Assembly: GCF_014648895.1 (NCBI RefSeq)
Contig: NZ_BMRZ01000025.1
Coordinates: forward strand, 1 to 64,000
Reading direction: 5' to 3'
DNA: 64,000 nucleotides
DNA from: Streptomyces tanashiensis
GTDB lineage: Bacteria > Actinomycetota > Actinomycetes > Streptomycetales > Streptomycetaceae
Below are positions 17,612-25,988 of this stretch, piece after piece (position 1 is the first letter of the stretch; each line of letters starts with the position of its first letter). A program made the translations under genes and the position numbers. The notes under the pieces are model-generated. The model saw only the letters and a list, made by a program, of their open reading frames with translations, searched no databases and was not told where the DNA came from.

Positions 17612-18876
17612 CCCGCCGTGTCGTCGTCACGGGCCTCGGGGTGCGTGCCCCGGGAGGCTCGGGGGCGCGGCAGTTCTGGGACCTGCTCAGCTCCGGCCGC
17701 ACCGCCACCCGCAGCATCACCTCCTTCGACGCCTCCGCCTGCCGCTCCCAGGTGGCCGGCGAGATCGACTTCGACCCCGTCGCCGAAGGCCTCTCCCCCC
17801 GCGAGATCCGCCGCATGGACCGGGCGGCACAATTCGCCGTCGTCTGCTCGCGCGAGGCCGTGGCCGACAGCGGCCTCTCCTTCGAGGGCGTCCGCCCCGA
17901 GCGGATCGGTGTCAGCGTGGGCAGCGCGGTGGCGGCGGCCATGTCCCTGGAGAAGGAGTACCGGGTCCTCTCCGACCAGGGCCGCGAATGGGAGGTCGAC
18001 CCCACCTACCTGACCCCCCACATGTTCGACCACATGGTGCCCAGCGTCCTCGGCGCCGAGGTCGCCTGGACCGTCGGCGCCGAGGGCCCGGTCACCGTGG
18101 TCTCCGACGGCTGCACCTCCGGCCTCGACTCCGTGGGCTACGCCTGCCGGCTGATCCAGGAGGGCTCGGTCGACGTCATGCTGGCCGGCGCCACCGACAC
18201 CCCCCTCACCCCGATCGTCGCCGCGTGCTTCGACGCCATCAAGGCCACCACCCCGCGCAACGACGACGCCGAACACGCCTCGCGGCCCTTCGACCTGTCC
18301 CGCAACGGCTTCGTCCTCGCCGAGGGCGCGGCGATGTTCGTCCTGGAGGAGTACGAGAGCGCGGTACGCCGCGGAGCCCGGATCTACGCCGAGGTGACCG
18401 GCTACGCGACCCGTCTCAACGCCCACCACATGACCGGGCTCAAGACCGACGGCCGGGAGATGGCAGAGGCCATCCGCGTCGCCCTCGACGAGTCCAGGAT
18501 CGACCCGACGGCCATCGACTACGTCAACGCCCACGGCTCGGGCACCAAGCAGAACGACCGCCACGAGACGGCCGCCTTCAAGCGGAGCCTCGGCGACCAC
18601 GCCTACGCCGTGCCCGTCAGCTCCATCAAGTCGATGGTCGGCCACTCGCTCGGCGCCATCGGCTCCATCGAGATCGCGGCGAGCCTCCTGGCCCTGACGC
18701 ACCAGGTCGTCCCGCCCACGGCCAACCTCCACACCGCCGACCCGGAGTGCGACCTCGACTACGTCCCGCTGACCGCCCGCGAGGCACGGCTGCGCAGCGT
18801 CCTCACGGTGGGCAGCGGCTTCGGCGGATTCCAGTCCGCGATGGTGCTCCGACGGCCCGAGGAGGCGGCGGCATGA
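17608..18876 (+). CDS. Ketosynthase alpha (KS-alpha) of the minimal type II PKS
   Basis: 422 residues. The start MTRRVVVTGLGVRAPGGSG aligns with the standard KS-alpha N-terminus. The catalytic triad falls at the canonical positions: Cys169 in SDGCTSGLDSV, His309 in NAHGSGTKQND and His346 in VGHSLGAIGS. It condenses malonyl units with the chain-length factor and acyl carrier protein. A GTG at 17482 would extend it by 42 residues without homology. Stop and next start overlap (ATGA), the usual KS-alpha/KS-beta coupling. Confidence 0.97.
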   Translation: MTRRVVVTGLGVRAPGGSGARQFWDLLSSGRTATRSITSFDASACRSQVAGEIDFDPVAEGLSPREIRRMDRAAQFAVVCSREAVADSGLSFEGVRPERIGVSVGSAVAAAMSLEKEYRVLSDQGREWEVDPTYLTPHMFDHMVPSVLGAEVAWTVGAEGPVTVVSDGCTSGLDSVGYACRLIQEGSVDVMLAGATDTPLTPIVAACFDAIKATTPRNDDAEHASRPFDLSRNGFVLAEGAAMFVLEEYESAVRRGARIYAEVTGYATRLNAHHMTGLKTDGREMAEAIRVALDESRIDPTAIDYVNAHGSGTKQNDRHETAAFKRSLGDHAYAVPVSSIKSMVGHSLGAIGSIEIAASLLALTHQVVPPTANLHTADPECDLDYVPLTAREARLRSVLTVGSGFGGFQSAMVLRRPEEAAA

Positions 18877-20099
18877 GCGACCGAGCCCTGATCACCGGCA
18901 TCGGCGTGGTGGCCCCCAACGGCCTCGGCGTCAAGGAGTACTGGAACGCCACCCTCGAAGGGCGGGGCGGCATCGCCCCGCTGACCCGCTTCGACGCGTC
19001 CCGCTACCCGTCCCGGCTGGCCGGCCAGATCCTCGGCTTCGACCCGGCGGAGCACCTTCCCAACCGGCTCCTCCCGCAGACCGACGTGTCCACCCGGCTG
19101 GCCCTGGTCGCCGCCGAGCAGGCCCTCGCCGACGGCGGCGTCGACCCGGCGGAGCTCGTCGACTTCGACCTCGGCGTCATCACCTCCAACGCCTCGGGCG
19201 GATTCGCCTTCACCCACCGGGAGTTCGCCAACCTCTGGTCCAAGGGCCCGGAGTACGTGAGCGTCTACGAGTCGTTCGCCTGGTTCTACGCGGTCAACAC
19301 CGGCCAGGTCTCCATCCGGCACAAGCTGCGCGGCCCGGGCGCCGCTCTGGTCGCCGAACAGGCCGGCGGCCTGGACGCGCTGGGCCACGCCCGCCGCTCC
19401 CTCAGGCTCGGGACCCCGCTCGTCGTCACCGGCGGCGTCGACTCCGCCCTGGACCCCTGGGGCTGGGCCAGTCACCTGTCCAGCGGGCTGATCAGCGACA
19501 GCGACGACCCGGACCGGGCCTATCTGCCCTTCGACGCCAGGGCGCGCGGCCATGTGCCCGGCGAGGGCGGCGCGTTCCTCGTCATGGAGGACGAACAGGG
19601 CGCCCTTCGCCGGGGAGCCGGCCAGGTCTACGGCGAACTCGCGGGCTACGCGGCCACCTTCGACCCGCACCCGGACTCCGGCCGGCCCCCGGCCCTGCGC
19701 CGGGCCGCGGAGCTGGCGATCGCCGACGCGGGCCTCGAACCCTCGGACATCGGCGTCGTCTTCGCCGACGCCGCCGGTTCGGCCGACCTGGACCGGACCG
19801 AGGCCGAGGCGATCGCCGCGGTCTTCGGTCCCCGCGGCGTGCCGGTCGCGGCGCCGAAGGCACTGACGGGCCGTCTCCTCGCGGGCGGCGGGCCGCTGGA
19901 CGTGGTCGCGGCGCTGTTCGCCCTGCGGGACGGGCTCCTCCCGGCCGTCCCGTACGAGGGCGAGACGCCGGACGCGTACGGCATCGACCTGGTCCGCGGG
20001 ACACCCCGGCCGACCTCCGCGCGGGCCGCCCTGGTCCTCGCCCGCGGCCGCTGGGGCTTCAACTCCGCCGTCGTGGTCAAGGCGGCGGACCGTGGCTGA
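18873..20099 (+). CDS. Ketosynthase beta / chain-length factor
   Basis: 408 residues, ketosynthase fold. The active-site cysteine is replaced by glutamine (Q163, in LVAEQAGGLD), the diagnostic of KS-beta. It forms the heterodimer with KS-alpha and sets chain length; the accompanying ActVI-type genes point to an octaketide, which is inference. Translation is coupled to KS-alpha by an ATGA overlap, and its stop overlaps the cyclase gene by 8 bases. Confidence 0.97.
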   Translation: MSDRALITGIGVVAPNGLGVKEYWNATLEGRGGIAPLTRFDASRYPSRLAGQILGFDPAEHLPNRLLPQTDVSTRLALVAAEQALADGGVDPAELVDFDLGVITSNASGGFAFTHREFANLWSKGPEYVSVYESFAWFYAVNTGQVSIRHKLRGPGAALVAEQAGGLDALGHARRSLRLGTPLVVTGGVDSALDPWGWASHLSSGLISDSDDPDRAYLPFDARARGHVPGEGGAFLVMEDEQGALRRGAGQVYGELAGYAATFDPHPDSGRPPALRRAAELAIADAGLEPSDIGVVFADAAGSADLDRTEAEAIAAVFGPRGVPVAAPKALTGRLLAGGGPLDVVAALFALRDGLLPAVPYEGETPDAYGIDLVRGTPRPTSARAALVLARGRWGFNSAVVVKAADRG

Positions 20100-21000
20100 C
20101 GACACCTCGCGGCTCGTCGAGGTCGCCGACGGGGTCCACGCGTACGTGCAGCCCGACGGAGGCTGGTGCCTGAACAACGCGGGCGTGATCCTCGCCGGCG
20201 ACGAGGCGATCGTCGTCGACACGGCCGCTACCGAACGCCGTGCGCTGCGGCTGAAGGAGAGCGTCGACTCCCTCGCGGCAGGTCCGCGGCGCACGGTGGT
20301 CAACACCCACTTCCACGGCGACCACACCTTCGGCAACAAGGTCTTCGGGCCGGACGCCACCGTCGTCAGCCACGCCCTCACCCGGACCGACATGGCCGAG
20401 ACCGGGCTGGCGCTGACCGGCCTCTGGCCGGACGTCGAGTGGGGGGACGTGGAGGTCGTCCTGCCCGACCTCACGTACTCCGGAAGCCTGACCCTGCACG
20501 CCGACGGCCGGCGCGTGGACCTGCTGCACCTCGGCCCCGCGCACACGCGCAGCGACACCGTGGTCTGGCTGCCGGAGGAACGGGTCCTGTTCACCGGGGA
20601 CATCGTGATGCCCGGCTGCACGCCGTTCGTCCTCATGGGGACGGTACGGGGCTCCCTGGAGGTCCTGCAGCGGCTGCGCGCGCTGGAGCCGGTCACGGTC
20701 GTGGGCGGCCACGGACCGCTCGCCGGCCCCGAGGCCTTCGACGCCACCGAGGAGTACCTGCGGTGGCTGGAGAAGGTCGCGGCCGAGGGCGCCGCGCGCG
20801 GGCTCACCCCGCTGGAGGCGGCCAGGACGTGCGACCTGGGCCCCTTCGCCGGACTGCTCGACTCCGAGCGGCTCGTCGGCAACCTGCACCGCGCCTGGCA
20901 CGAACGGGACGATCCCCGGTTGGCGAGCCCCCTGGACGTCGTCGGGGTGTTCGGCGAGATGGTGACGTACCACGGCCGTCTTCCCGACTGCCACGCCTGA
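20092..21000 (+). CDS. ActIV-type second-ring cyclase (metallo-beta-lactamase fold)
   Basis: 302 residues starting at a GTG that overlaps the KS-beta stop. Metallo-beta-lactamase fold with the zinc motif NTHFHGDHTFGNK, a downstream TGDIVMPG aspartate and VGGHGP histidine. ActIV and its relatives cyclise the second ring and release the bicyclic intermediate from the carrier protein. Here it takes the position where an acyl carrier protein gene usually follows KS-beta. Two hairpins follow, so this is the last gene of the operon and the right border of the cluster. Confidence 0.9.
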   Translation: MADDTSRLVEVADGVHAYVQPDGGWCLNNAGVILAGDEAIVVDTAATERRALRLKESVDSLAAGPRRTVVNTHFHGDHTFGNKVFGPDATVVSHALTRTDMAETGLALTGLWPDVEWGDVEVVLPDLTYSGSLTLHADGRRVDLLHLGPAHTRSDTVVWLPEERVLFTGDIVMPGCTPFVLMGTVRGSLEVLQRLRALEPVTVVGGHGPLAGPEAFDATEEYLRWLEKVAAEGAARGLTPLEAARTCDLGPFAGLLDSERLVGNLHRAWHERDDPRLASPLDVVGVFGEMVTYHGRLPDCHA

Positions 21001-21010
21001 CGGTACGCCC

Positions 21011-21046
21011 CCGACGCCCGCCCCGGGCCCCCGGGGCGGGCGTCGG
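21011..21046. terminator. Terminator hairpin after the cyclase gene
   Basis: A perfect 16-bp inverted repeat (21011-21026 and 21031-21046) with a 4-base loop begins 11 bases after the cyclase stop. Confidence 0.8.
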
Positions 21047-21058
21047 AGGTCGTCCGCG

Positions 21059-21089
21059 GGGTACGGGGCCGGTGGGCGGCCCCGTACCC
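21059..21089. terminator. Second terminator hairpin, serving the chitosanase gene
   Basis: A 12-bp inverted repeat (21059-21070 and 21078-21089) with a 7-base loop lies just beyond the minus-strand chitosanase stop, giving a tandem pair with the hairpin at 21011. Confidence 0.7.
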
Positions 21090-21096
21090 GTGCGGG

Positions 21097-22326
21097 TCAG
21101 CCGGTGAGGGAGAAGGCCTCGCCGTAGACGCTCCAGTGGAGCGGGGTGTTCAGGTCGAGGTTGCCCTCGTTCAGGAAGCGGCGCTGGGCCGTGCTGACCC
21201 GGGTGGTGTCGCTGTGCGCCTCCTCCTTGCGCATCTCCTCCTCACGCGCGTCGAGGAAGGCCTTCAGATAGGCCTTCTCGTCTCCGCCCCGGGACGGCGG
21301 CAGGGCGCGGGAGAGGGCGACCGAGCGGATGTCGCGGAAGCCGGACTCGCCGTGCATGACGGCGGCGTCGTAGTAGGCGAACTGCCCCAGCGCGCGCAGG
21401 CCGTCCTGCTTGGCCTGGGAGACCGCGGGAGTGAAGTAGACGCGGTCGCGCTCCTCCTCCTGGGTCTGCTGGAACACGGTGTCCTGCGCCGCCTGGCGCC
21501 AGGCGTTCGTGAAGCCCGGGTCCAGGCCCTCGTGGGAGTCGGTGCCGTCCACCGCGCGCAGGGCGCCCAGGTAGCGGGCGAGCGGGTTGCCCGGCTTCTT
21601 CGCCGTGTAGCGCTCGACCAGCTCCAGCATGTCGCCCGTGCCCGAGCAGAAGCCGATGATGCCGGCGGTGTAGCCGCGCCCGTCGTCGATGTCCTCGATG
21701 TACGCGAACTGGGCGCGCCAGTCGAGGGAGGAGTTCTCGAAGGACGACACCAGCTTCATGGCGACCTCCTTCTTGCGCGGGTCGTCGAGGCCGGTGCCGG
21801 AGGACGGGGGCGGGGTCGTCGCGCCCGCGCCGTACGCCTCGACCTCGTAGAGCGAGTAGCCGTACGGCGTGCCGCGCTGCGTCCCGAAGACGCGGAGGTA
21901 GCGGCCGGTTCCGTTCACGCTCAGGTCGTCGGTGCCGCCGTCGCCGGTGGTGGTGGCGTGGATCTGGCGCCAGGTCGAGCCGTCGTCCGAGAGCTCGACG
22001 CGGTACGCCCTGGCATAGGCCGCCTCCCACTTGAGGACGACCCGGCCGAGGGTCGTCGCCGAGCCGAGGTCTATCCGGATCCACTGGTTGTCGACGCCTT
22101 CGGCGCTTGCCCAGCGGGTGGAGGCGGAGCCGTCCACGGCCTTGGCGCCGCCGAACGAGCCGGACTCGGTGGAGGAGGTGGTGACGGGGCGGTTCGCGGC
22201 GAGGTTGACGGCCGCGGCGGTGGCGGACGTGAGGCCGGCCAGGGTGGGGAGCAGGACGCCGGTGGCCGCGGCGGCGACGAGGGCCGCGAGGCGGCGGCCG
22301 CGCAGCGCGTTGATCGTGGGGGGCAT
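21097..22326 (-). CDS. Secreted GH46 chitosanase with N-terminal F5/8-type C (discoidin) domain
   Basis: 409 residues. Signal peptide to about residue 39 (LRGRRLAALVAAAATG core), then a coagulation factor 5/8 type C-like carbohydrate-binding domain (~40-165), a TTPPPSSGTG linker and a GH46 catalytic domain from LDDPRKKEVAMKLVSSFENSS. By alignment with the Streptomyces N174 enzyme, Glu197 (SSFENSS) is the acid and Asp215 (IDDGRGYT) the base. GH46 enzymes are endo-chitosanases. The extra binding domain is absent from the classical N174 enzyme. A palindrome upstream (22382) probably controls expression. No functional link to the polyketide cluster is apparent. Confidence 0.95.
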   Translation of the reverse strand: MPPTINALRGRRLAALVAAAATGVLLPTLAGLTSATAAAVNLAANRPVTTSSTESGSFGGAKAVDGSASTRWASAEGVDNQWIRIDLGSATTLGRVVLKWEAAYARAYRVELSDDGSTWRQIHATTTGDGGTDDLSVNGTGRYLRVFGTQRGTPYGYSLYEVEAYGAGATTPPPSSGTGLDDPRKKEVAMKLVSSFENSSLDWRAQFAYIEDIDDGRGYTAGIIGFCSGTGDMLELVERYTAKKPGNPLARYLGALRAVDGTDSHEGLDPGFTNAWRQAAQDTVFQQTQEEERDRVYFTPAVSQAKQDGLRALGQFAYYDAAVMHGESGFRDIRSVALSRALPPSRGGDEKAYLKAFLDAREEEMRKEEAHSDTTRVSTAQRRFLNEGNLDLNTPLHWSVYGEAFSLTG

Positions 22327-22381
22327 GTCACTCCATCTGGTGGGAATCGCGGGGGACTCGGGGACGGCGGAGCGCCAGACT

Positions 22382-22400
22382 GATAGGAAAGCTTCCTATC
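22382..22400. promoter_or_regulatory. Palindromic operator upstream of the chitosanase gene (CsnR-box-like)
   Basis: GATAGGAA and TTCCTATC flank a 3-base centre, 56 bases upstream of the chitosanase start. Actinobacterial chitosanase genes are reported to carry an AGGAAA/TTTCCT palindrome bound by the ROK-family repressor CsnR; this site has the same core. Identity of the regulator here is inference. Confidence 0.65.
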
Positions 22401-22523
22401 GTTTGGTGGACGTGAGGCTAGGGCGCGCGCTGCCGGGGCGCAAGGGCCGCGGAGGAAAAGGGAGTTGGGGGAGACGGCCATCGGCCGGCAGGACGGCGAC
22501 GACACCGGGGCGTACATCCTGGT

Positions 22524-22621
22524 CGACGGCGCACGGCGCACGGCGCACGGCGCACGGCGCACGGCGCACGGCGCACGGCGCGGGGTGCGGGGTGCGGGGT
22601 GCGCGGCGTACGGCGTACGGC
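22524..22621. repeat. Heptanucleotide tandem repeat array (14 units)
   Basis: The 350-base gap 22327-22676 holds the chitosanase promoter and this array: a first CGACGGC, seven perfect GCACGGC units, three GCGGGGT, one GCGCGGC and two GTACGGC, all in strict 7-bp phase. No gene is seen in the gap. The array lies 3' of the GAF regulator and about 200 bases upstream of the chitosanase start. Confidence 0.9.
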
Positions 22622-22676
22622 TCGTCGGCCACGGCGAGGGACGGACCCGCACCGACGAGCCGGGCCCTCCGGTGCT

Positions 22677-23966
22677 CTAGGCCCGGCCCGCCCGGACCGC
22701 CGGGGCCGTCGAGTGGGGGAGCAGGTCCGCGGGGCGCTCCGGGCGCAGGACCTCCACCGCGACCTCCTCGCGGAAGCGGTACGGGCGGTGCGCCAAGACC
22801 CCCGCCAGGTTCCGCCGCACCCGGGACATCTCCGCCCGCACCGTCACCGTCCGCGTACGGTCCCCGAAGACGTCGTCCGCCAGTTCCGCCGCCGTCCGCC
22901 CGTCGCGGTGCAGCGCCAGGACGTACAGGAGCTCCGCGTGACGGGGGCTCAGCTCCTGCTGCCAGCTGCCCGCCACCCCCGAGACCGCCACCGTCCAGCG
23001 GCGCGGCCTGCTCAGGTCCAGGACCACCCGGCTCGCCGCCTCCGCGCCCGGCTCCTCGGGCCGAGCCTCCTCCTCGACCCGCAGCAGCCAGCCGCCCGGC
23101 AGCGGTTCCACCGCGCACACGCCCAGCGAGGGCAGCCAGACCCGGCCGGCCCGGAACGACTTGGGCAGCGCGATCCGGTCCACCGGCGCGAGCCCGGTCA
23201 CGGCCGCCGTCCAGCCGTGGGCGTCCACGGCGACCGCCCGGCCGCCCACCCGGCACAGGATCGGCGCGGCCACGGCACGCAGCCGCTCGATCGACCGGCG
23301 GTGCCGCTCCCGCATCTCGGCCTCGGCGAGCTGCGCCACCGAGCCGACCAGCGCGAGCATCGCCGGATGGAAGCTGGACGCGGGGCCGCTCACGTCCAGG
23401 ATCCCCAGGAGCCGCTGGTCGCGCGGATCGTGCACGGGCGCGGCGGCGCAGGTCCAGTTGTGCAGCGCCTGCACGTAGTGCTCGGCGGAGTGCACCTGCA
23501 CCGCCCGGCCCATGGCGAGCGCCGTCCCGACCGCGTTCGTCCCGGTGGCGTGCTCGGACCAGGCGGCGCCCTCCTCCAGGCAGATGCTGTGCGCCTGCCG
23601 CAGCACCGAGAGGTTCCCCTGGCGCCACAGCACCCGGCCGTGCTCGTCGGTGACCACCATGATCTGGAGGGAGGCGTCGGCGATGCCGGCGAGCCCGCCG
23701 CTCAGCGTCTGCATCACCTCGGAGAGGAGCGTGGTCCTGCGCCGCTGCTCCAGCTCGTCGCGCCGGAGCAGCACGGAGCTCGTGCTCTGGTCGGGGTCGA
23801 GGCCGAGCCGGGCCATCCGCTGCCAGGACGCGTCGATCACCGGGCGGGGCGCGATCGGGGGCCTGCGGCCCGCCAGGGTCTCCTCGCGCACCCGGTGCAG
23901 CAGCCGGGTGGCCTGAGCGGCGTCCATGGCGGCGAGCCGCTTCATGTCGAGCTGCGTGTTCTTCAT
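22677..23966 (-). CDS. GAF-domain transcriptional regulator
   Basis: 429 residues. An N-terminal region with a GAF domain (about residues 90-230; EEGAAWSEHATGTNAVGTAL is the AcoR-type GAF signature) and a C-terminal winged-helix-like region (about 360-425: LSPRHAELLYVLALHRDGRTAAELADDVFG, then TVRAEMSRVRRNL). Such proteins sense small molecules and often control alcohol/aldehyde dehydrogenases. Unlike AcoR there is no sigma-54 AAA+ domain. The ATG at 23966 has GGGAGAG upstream. No obvious target gene is adjacent. Confidence 0.82.
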   Translation of the reverse strand: MKNTQLDMKRLAAMDAAQATRLLHRVREETLAGRRPPIAPRPVIDASWQRMARLGLDPDQSTSSVLLRRDELEQRRRTTLLSEVMQTLSGGLAGIADASLQIMVVTDEHGRVLWRQGNLSVLRQAHSICLEEGAAWSEHATGTNAVGTALAMGRAVQVHSAEHYVQALHNWTCAAAPVHDPRDQRLLGILDVSGPASSFHPAMLALVGSVAQLAEAEMRERHRRSIERLRAVAAPILCRVGGRAVAVDAHGWTAAVTGLAPVDRIALPKSFRAGRVWLPSLGVCAVEPLPGGWLLRVEEEARPEEPGAEAASRVVLDLSRPRRWTVAVSGVAGSWQQELSPRHAELLYVLALHRDGRTAAELADDVFGDRTRTVTVRAEMSRVRRNLAGVLAHRPYRFREEVAVEVLRPERPADLLPHSTAPAVRAGRA

Positions 23967-24312
23967 CGGTCTCTCCCAGCCACCCGGGGTGCTGTATCGG
24001 TTCTGCACAGGGCAGATGTCCGGAGTGTCGGTGCCCATCGTGCCGTCCGGGACCGCCGGGCGAGGCCCGGTTCGGGTAATCCTGCAACCCTTTGCAACTC
24101 TGGCGATCCACCGGCCCCCTGAGTGAGGGTGGTGAGAGCGGCGGGTGGTGCCGTGTCGGCGCAGCACCACCCCCGCTTTTCCGCGCGTACCGGCCCGACC
24201 GAACACCCCTCGGGCCCACCCCTGGTACGCGCGGACAGTACTTTCGTACGACTCCTCGGAACGTACGACTCCTCAGACGGCGTACGACTCCTCAGAACTT
24301 TCGTGCGACCCC
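23967..24312. other. Gene-free stretch between GAF regulator and acyl-CoA dehydrogenase
   Basis: I see no supported gene. It holds an inverted repeat TGCAA-N4-TTGCA at 24083-24096, about 117 bases before the GAF regulator start and a candidate operator, plus the short direct repeats noted separately at its right end. Confidence 0.6.
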
Positions 24313-24314
24313 TC
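24245..24314. repeat. Short direct repeats at the 3' end of the AidB-like gene
   Basis: CGTACGACTCCTC occurs perfectly at 24245, 24262 and 24281, with a degenerate copy (CGTGCGACCCCTC) at 24302 that runs into the stop codon of the minus-strand dehydrogenase gene. Spacing is irregular (17, 19, 21 bp). Confidence 0.8.
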
Positions 24315-25971
24315 AGACCTCCACCCGCGCCCGCTCCACCAGCGCCCGCAGGTCCAGCGTGTGCGGGAGCGTCCCGAACGCAGCGCCGCCGTCCCCGCCG
24401 AGCCGCGCCGCGCAGAACGCGTCCGCCACCTCCGGCGGAGCCCACCGCACGAGCAGCGCACCCTGGAGCACCAGTGCCAGCCGCTCCGTGAGCCGCCGCG
24501 CCCGCGCCTCGATCCCCTCCAGATCCGCGAGTTCGACGAGCAGCCCCCGGATCGCCCGGTCGAGCCGGTGGTCGGCGCCCCGCGCCGCCCCCACCTCCCG
24601 CAGCAGCGCGTCGAGCGCGGCGGGCTCGGTCCGCAGCGCCCGCACCACGTCGAGCGCCTGCACGTTCCCCGAGCCCTCCCAGACCGAGTTGAGCGGCGAC
24701 TCCCGCAGCAGCCGGGGCATCCCCGACTCCTCCACGTAGCCGTTGCCGCCCAGGCACTCCAGCGCCTCCGCCGCCACCGGCACGCACCGCTTCGTCACCC
24801 AGTACTTCGCCGCCGGCACGGCGATGCGGAGCAGGGCCCGCTCCCGGTCGACGTCGCTGCCGCCCTCGGTACCGGCGACGTCGTAGGCCGCCGCGAGACG
24901 CATGCCCAGGACCGTCGCCGCCTCGGACTCCAGAGCCAGATCGGCCAGCACGTTGCGCATCAGGGGCTTCTCGACGAGCGGCCCGCCGAACGCCGAGCGG
25001 TACGAGGCGTGGTGCACGGCCTGCGCCACCGCCTGCCGCATCAGCGCCGCCGAGCCGAGCACACAGTCGAGCCGGGTCGCCGTGACCATCCCCATGATCG
25101 TCCGGATCCCGCGCCCCTCCTCGCCGACCCGGTGCGCCCAGGTCGTCCCGTCGAACTCCACCTCGGCGGAGGCGTTCGACCGGTTGCCCAGCTTGTCCTT
25201 GAGACGCTGGATCGCGAAGGCGTTGCGCGAGCCGTCCGCGAGCACCCGGGGCACCAGGAAGCAGGTCAGCCCCGCCGGAGCCTGCGCGAGGACCAGGAAG
25301 GCGTCCGACATCGGCGCCGAACAGAACCACTTGTGCCCCGTCAGGACGTACTCGCCGTCGGCCGCCAGCGGCCGGGCCTCCGTCGTGTTCGCCCGGACGT
25401 CGCTGCCGCCCTGCTTCTCCGTCATCGCCATGCCGAGCAGCGCCCCCGGCTTCTCCGCGACCGGACGCAGCTCCCGCTCGTACACGTGCGAGAGGGCCGC
25501 CGGCTCCCAGACGGCTGCGAGCTCCGGTTCGGCGCGCAGCGCGGGCACCGCGGCGTGCGTCATCGACAGCGGGCAGCCGTGCCCCGCCTCCGCCTGCGAG
25601 ACCACCAGGAAACCGGCGGCGCGCCGCACATGACCCCCCGGACGGTCCCACGCGTGCGTGAGCCCCGCCGAGACCGACCGCCCGAGGAGCCGGTGCCAGG
25701 CCGGATGGAACTCGACCTCGTCGATCCGGTGCCCGTAGCGGTCGTGCGTCCGCAGCCGGGGCGGATTCCCGTTCGCCTGCTCGCCCCACTCCCGCACCTG
25801 CGCCGAACCGGACGCCCGGCCGAGCAGCGCCAGCTCCTCGCGCGCCTCCGCCAGGAGGTCCGGCGCGAGGTGCCGTCCGACCGCCTCCGTCAGTGCCCGG
25901 TCGCTCGTGAAGACGTCGTATCCCAGTAGGGGAGGGGCCTGGTTGGTCACGGTGTGGGTGCTCGCTTCCAT
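24313..25971 (-). CDS. AidB-like acyl-CoA dehydrogenase family protein
   Basis: 552 residues. An N-terminal extension of about 150 residues precedes the acyl-CoA dehydrogenase core, the AidB/isovaleryl-CoA dehydrogenase-like layout. GMAMTEKQGGSDVRAN, GHKWFCSAPMSDAFLVLAQA, the RLKDKLGNRSNASAEVEFD stretch and ECLGGNGYVEESGMPRLLRE are family segments; the LNSVWEGSGNVQALD segment holds the glutamate position. E. coli AidB belongs to the adaptive response to alkylation; an Ada-AlkA fusion lies 5 kb away at 30863, but the genes are not in one operon. Its promoter region is only 17 bases from the divergent membrane-protein gene. Confidence 0.88.
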   Translation of the reverse strand: MEASTHTVTNQAPPLLGYDVFTSDRALTEAVGRHLAPDLLAEAREELALLGRASGSAQVREWGEQANGNPPRLRTHDRYGHRIDEVEFHPAWHRLLGRSVSAGLTHAWDRPGGHVRRAAGFLVVSQAEAGHGCPLSMTHAAVPALRAEPELAAVWEPAALSHVYERELRPVAEKPGALLGMAMTEKQGGSDVRANTTEARPLAADGEYVLTGHKWFCSAPMSDAFLVLAQAPAGLTCFLVPRVLADGSRNAFAIQRLKDKLGNRSNASAEVEFDGTTWAHRVGEEGRGIRTIMGMVTATRLDCVLGSAALMRQAVAQAVHHASYRSAFGGPLVEKPLMRNVLADLALESEAATVLGMRLAAAYDVAGTEGGSDVDRERALLRIAVPAAKYWVTKRCVPVAAEALECLGGNGYVEESGMPRLLRESPLNSVWEGSGNVQALDVVRALRTEPAALDALLREVGAARGADHRLDRAIRGLLVELADLEGIEARARRLTERLALVLQGALLVRWAPPEVADAFCAARLGGDGGAAFGTLPHTLDLRALVERARVEV

Positions 25972-25988
25972 GCCGATACGGTAAGCAG

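Noticed and set aside
22524..22621. Possible CRISPR array
   Set aside because: Units are 7 bp with no spacers and no cas genes nearby; it is a simple tandem repeat.
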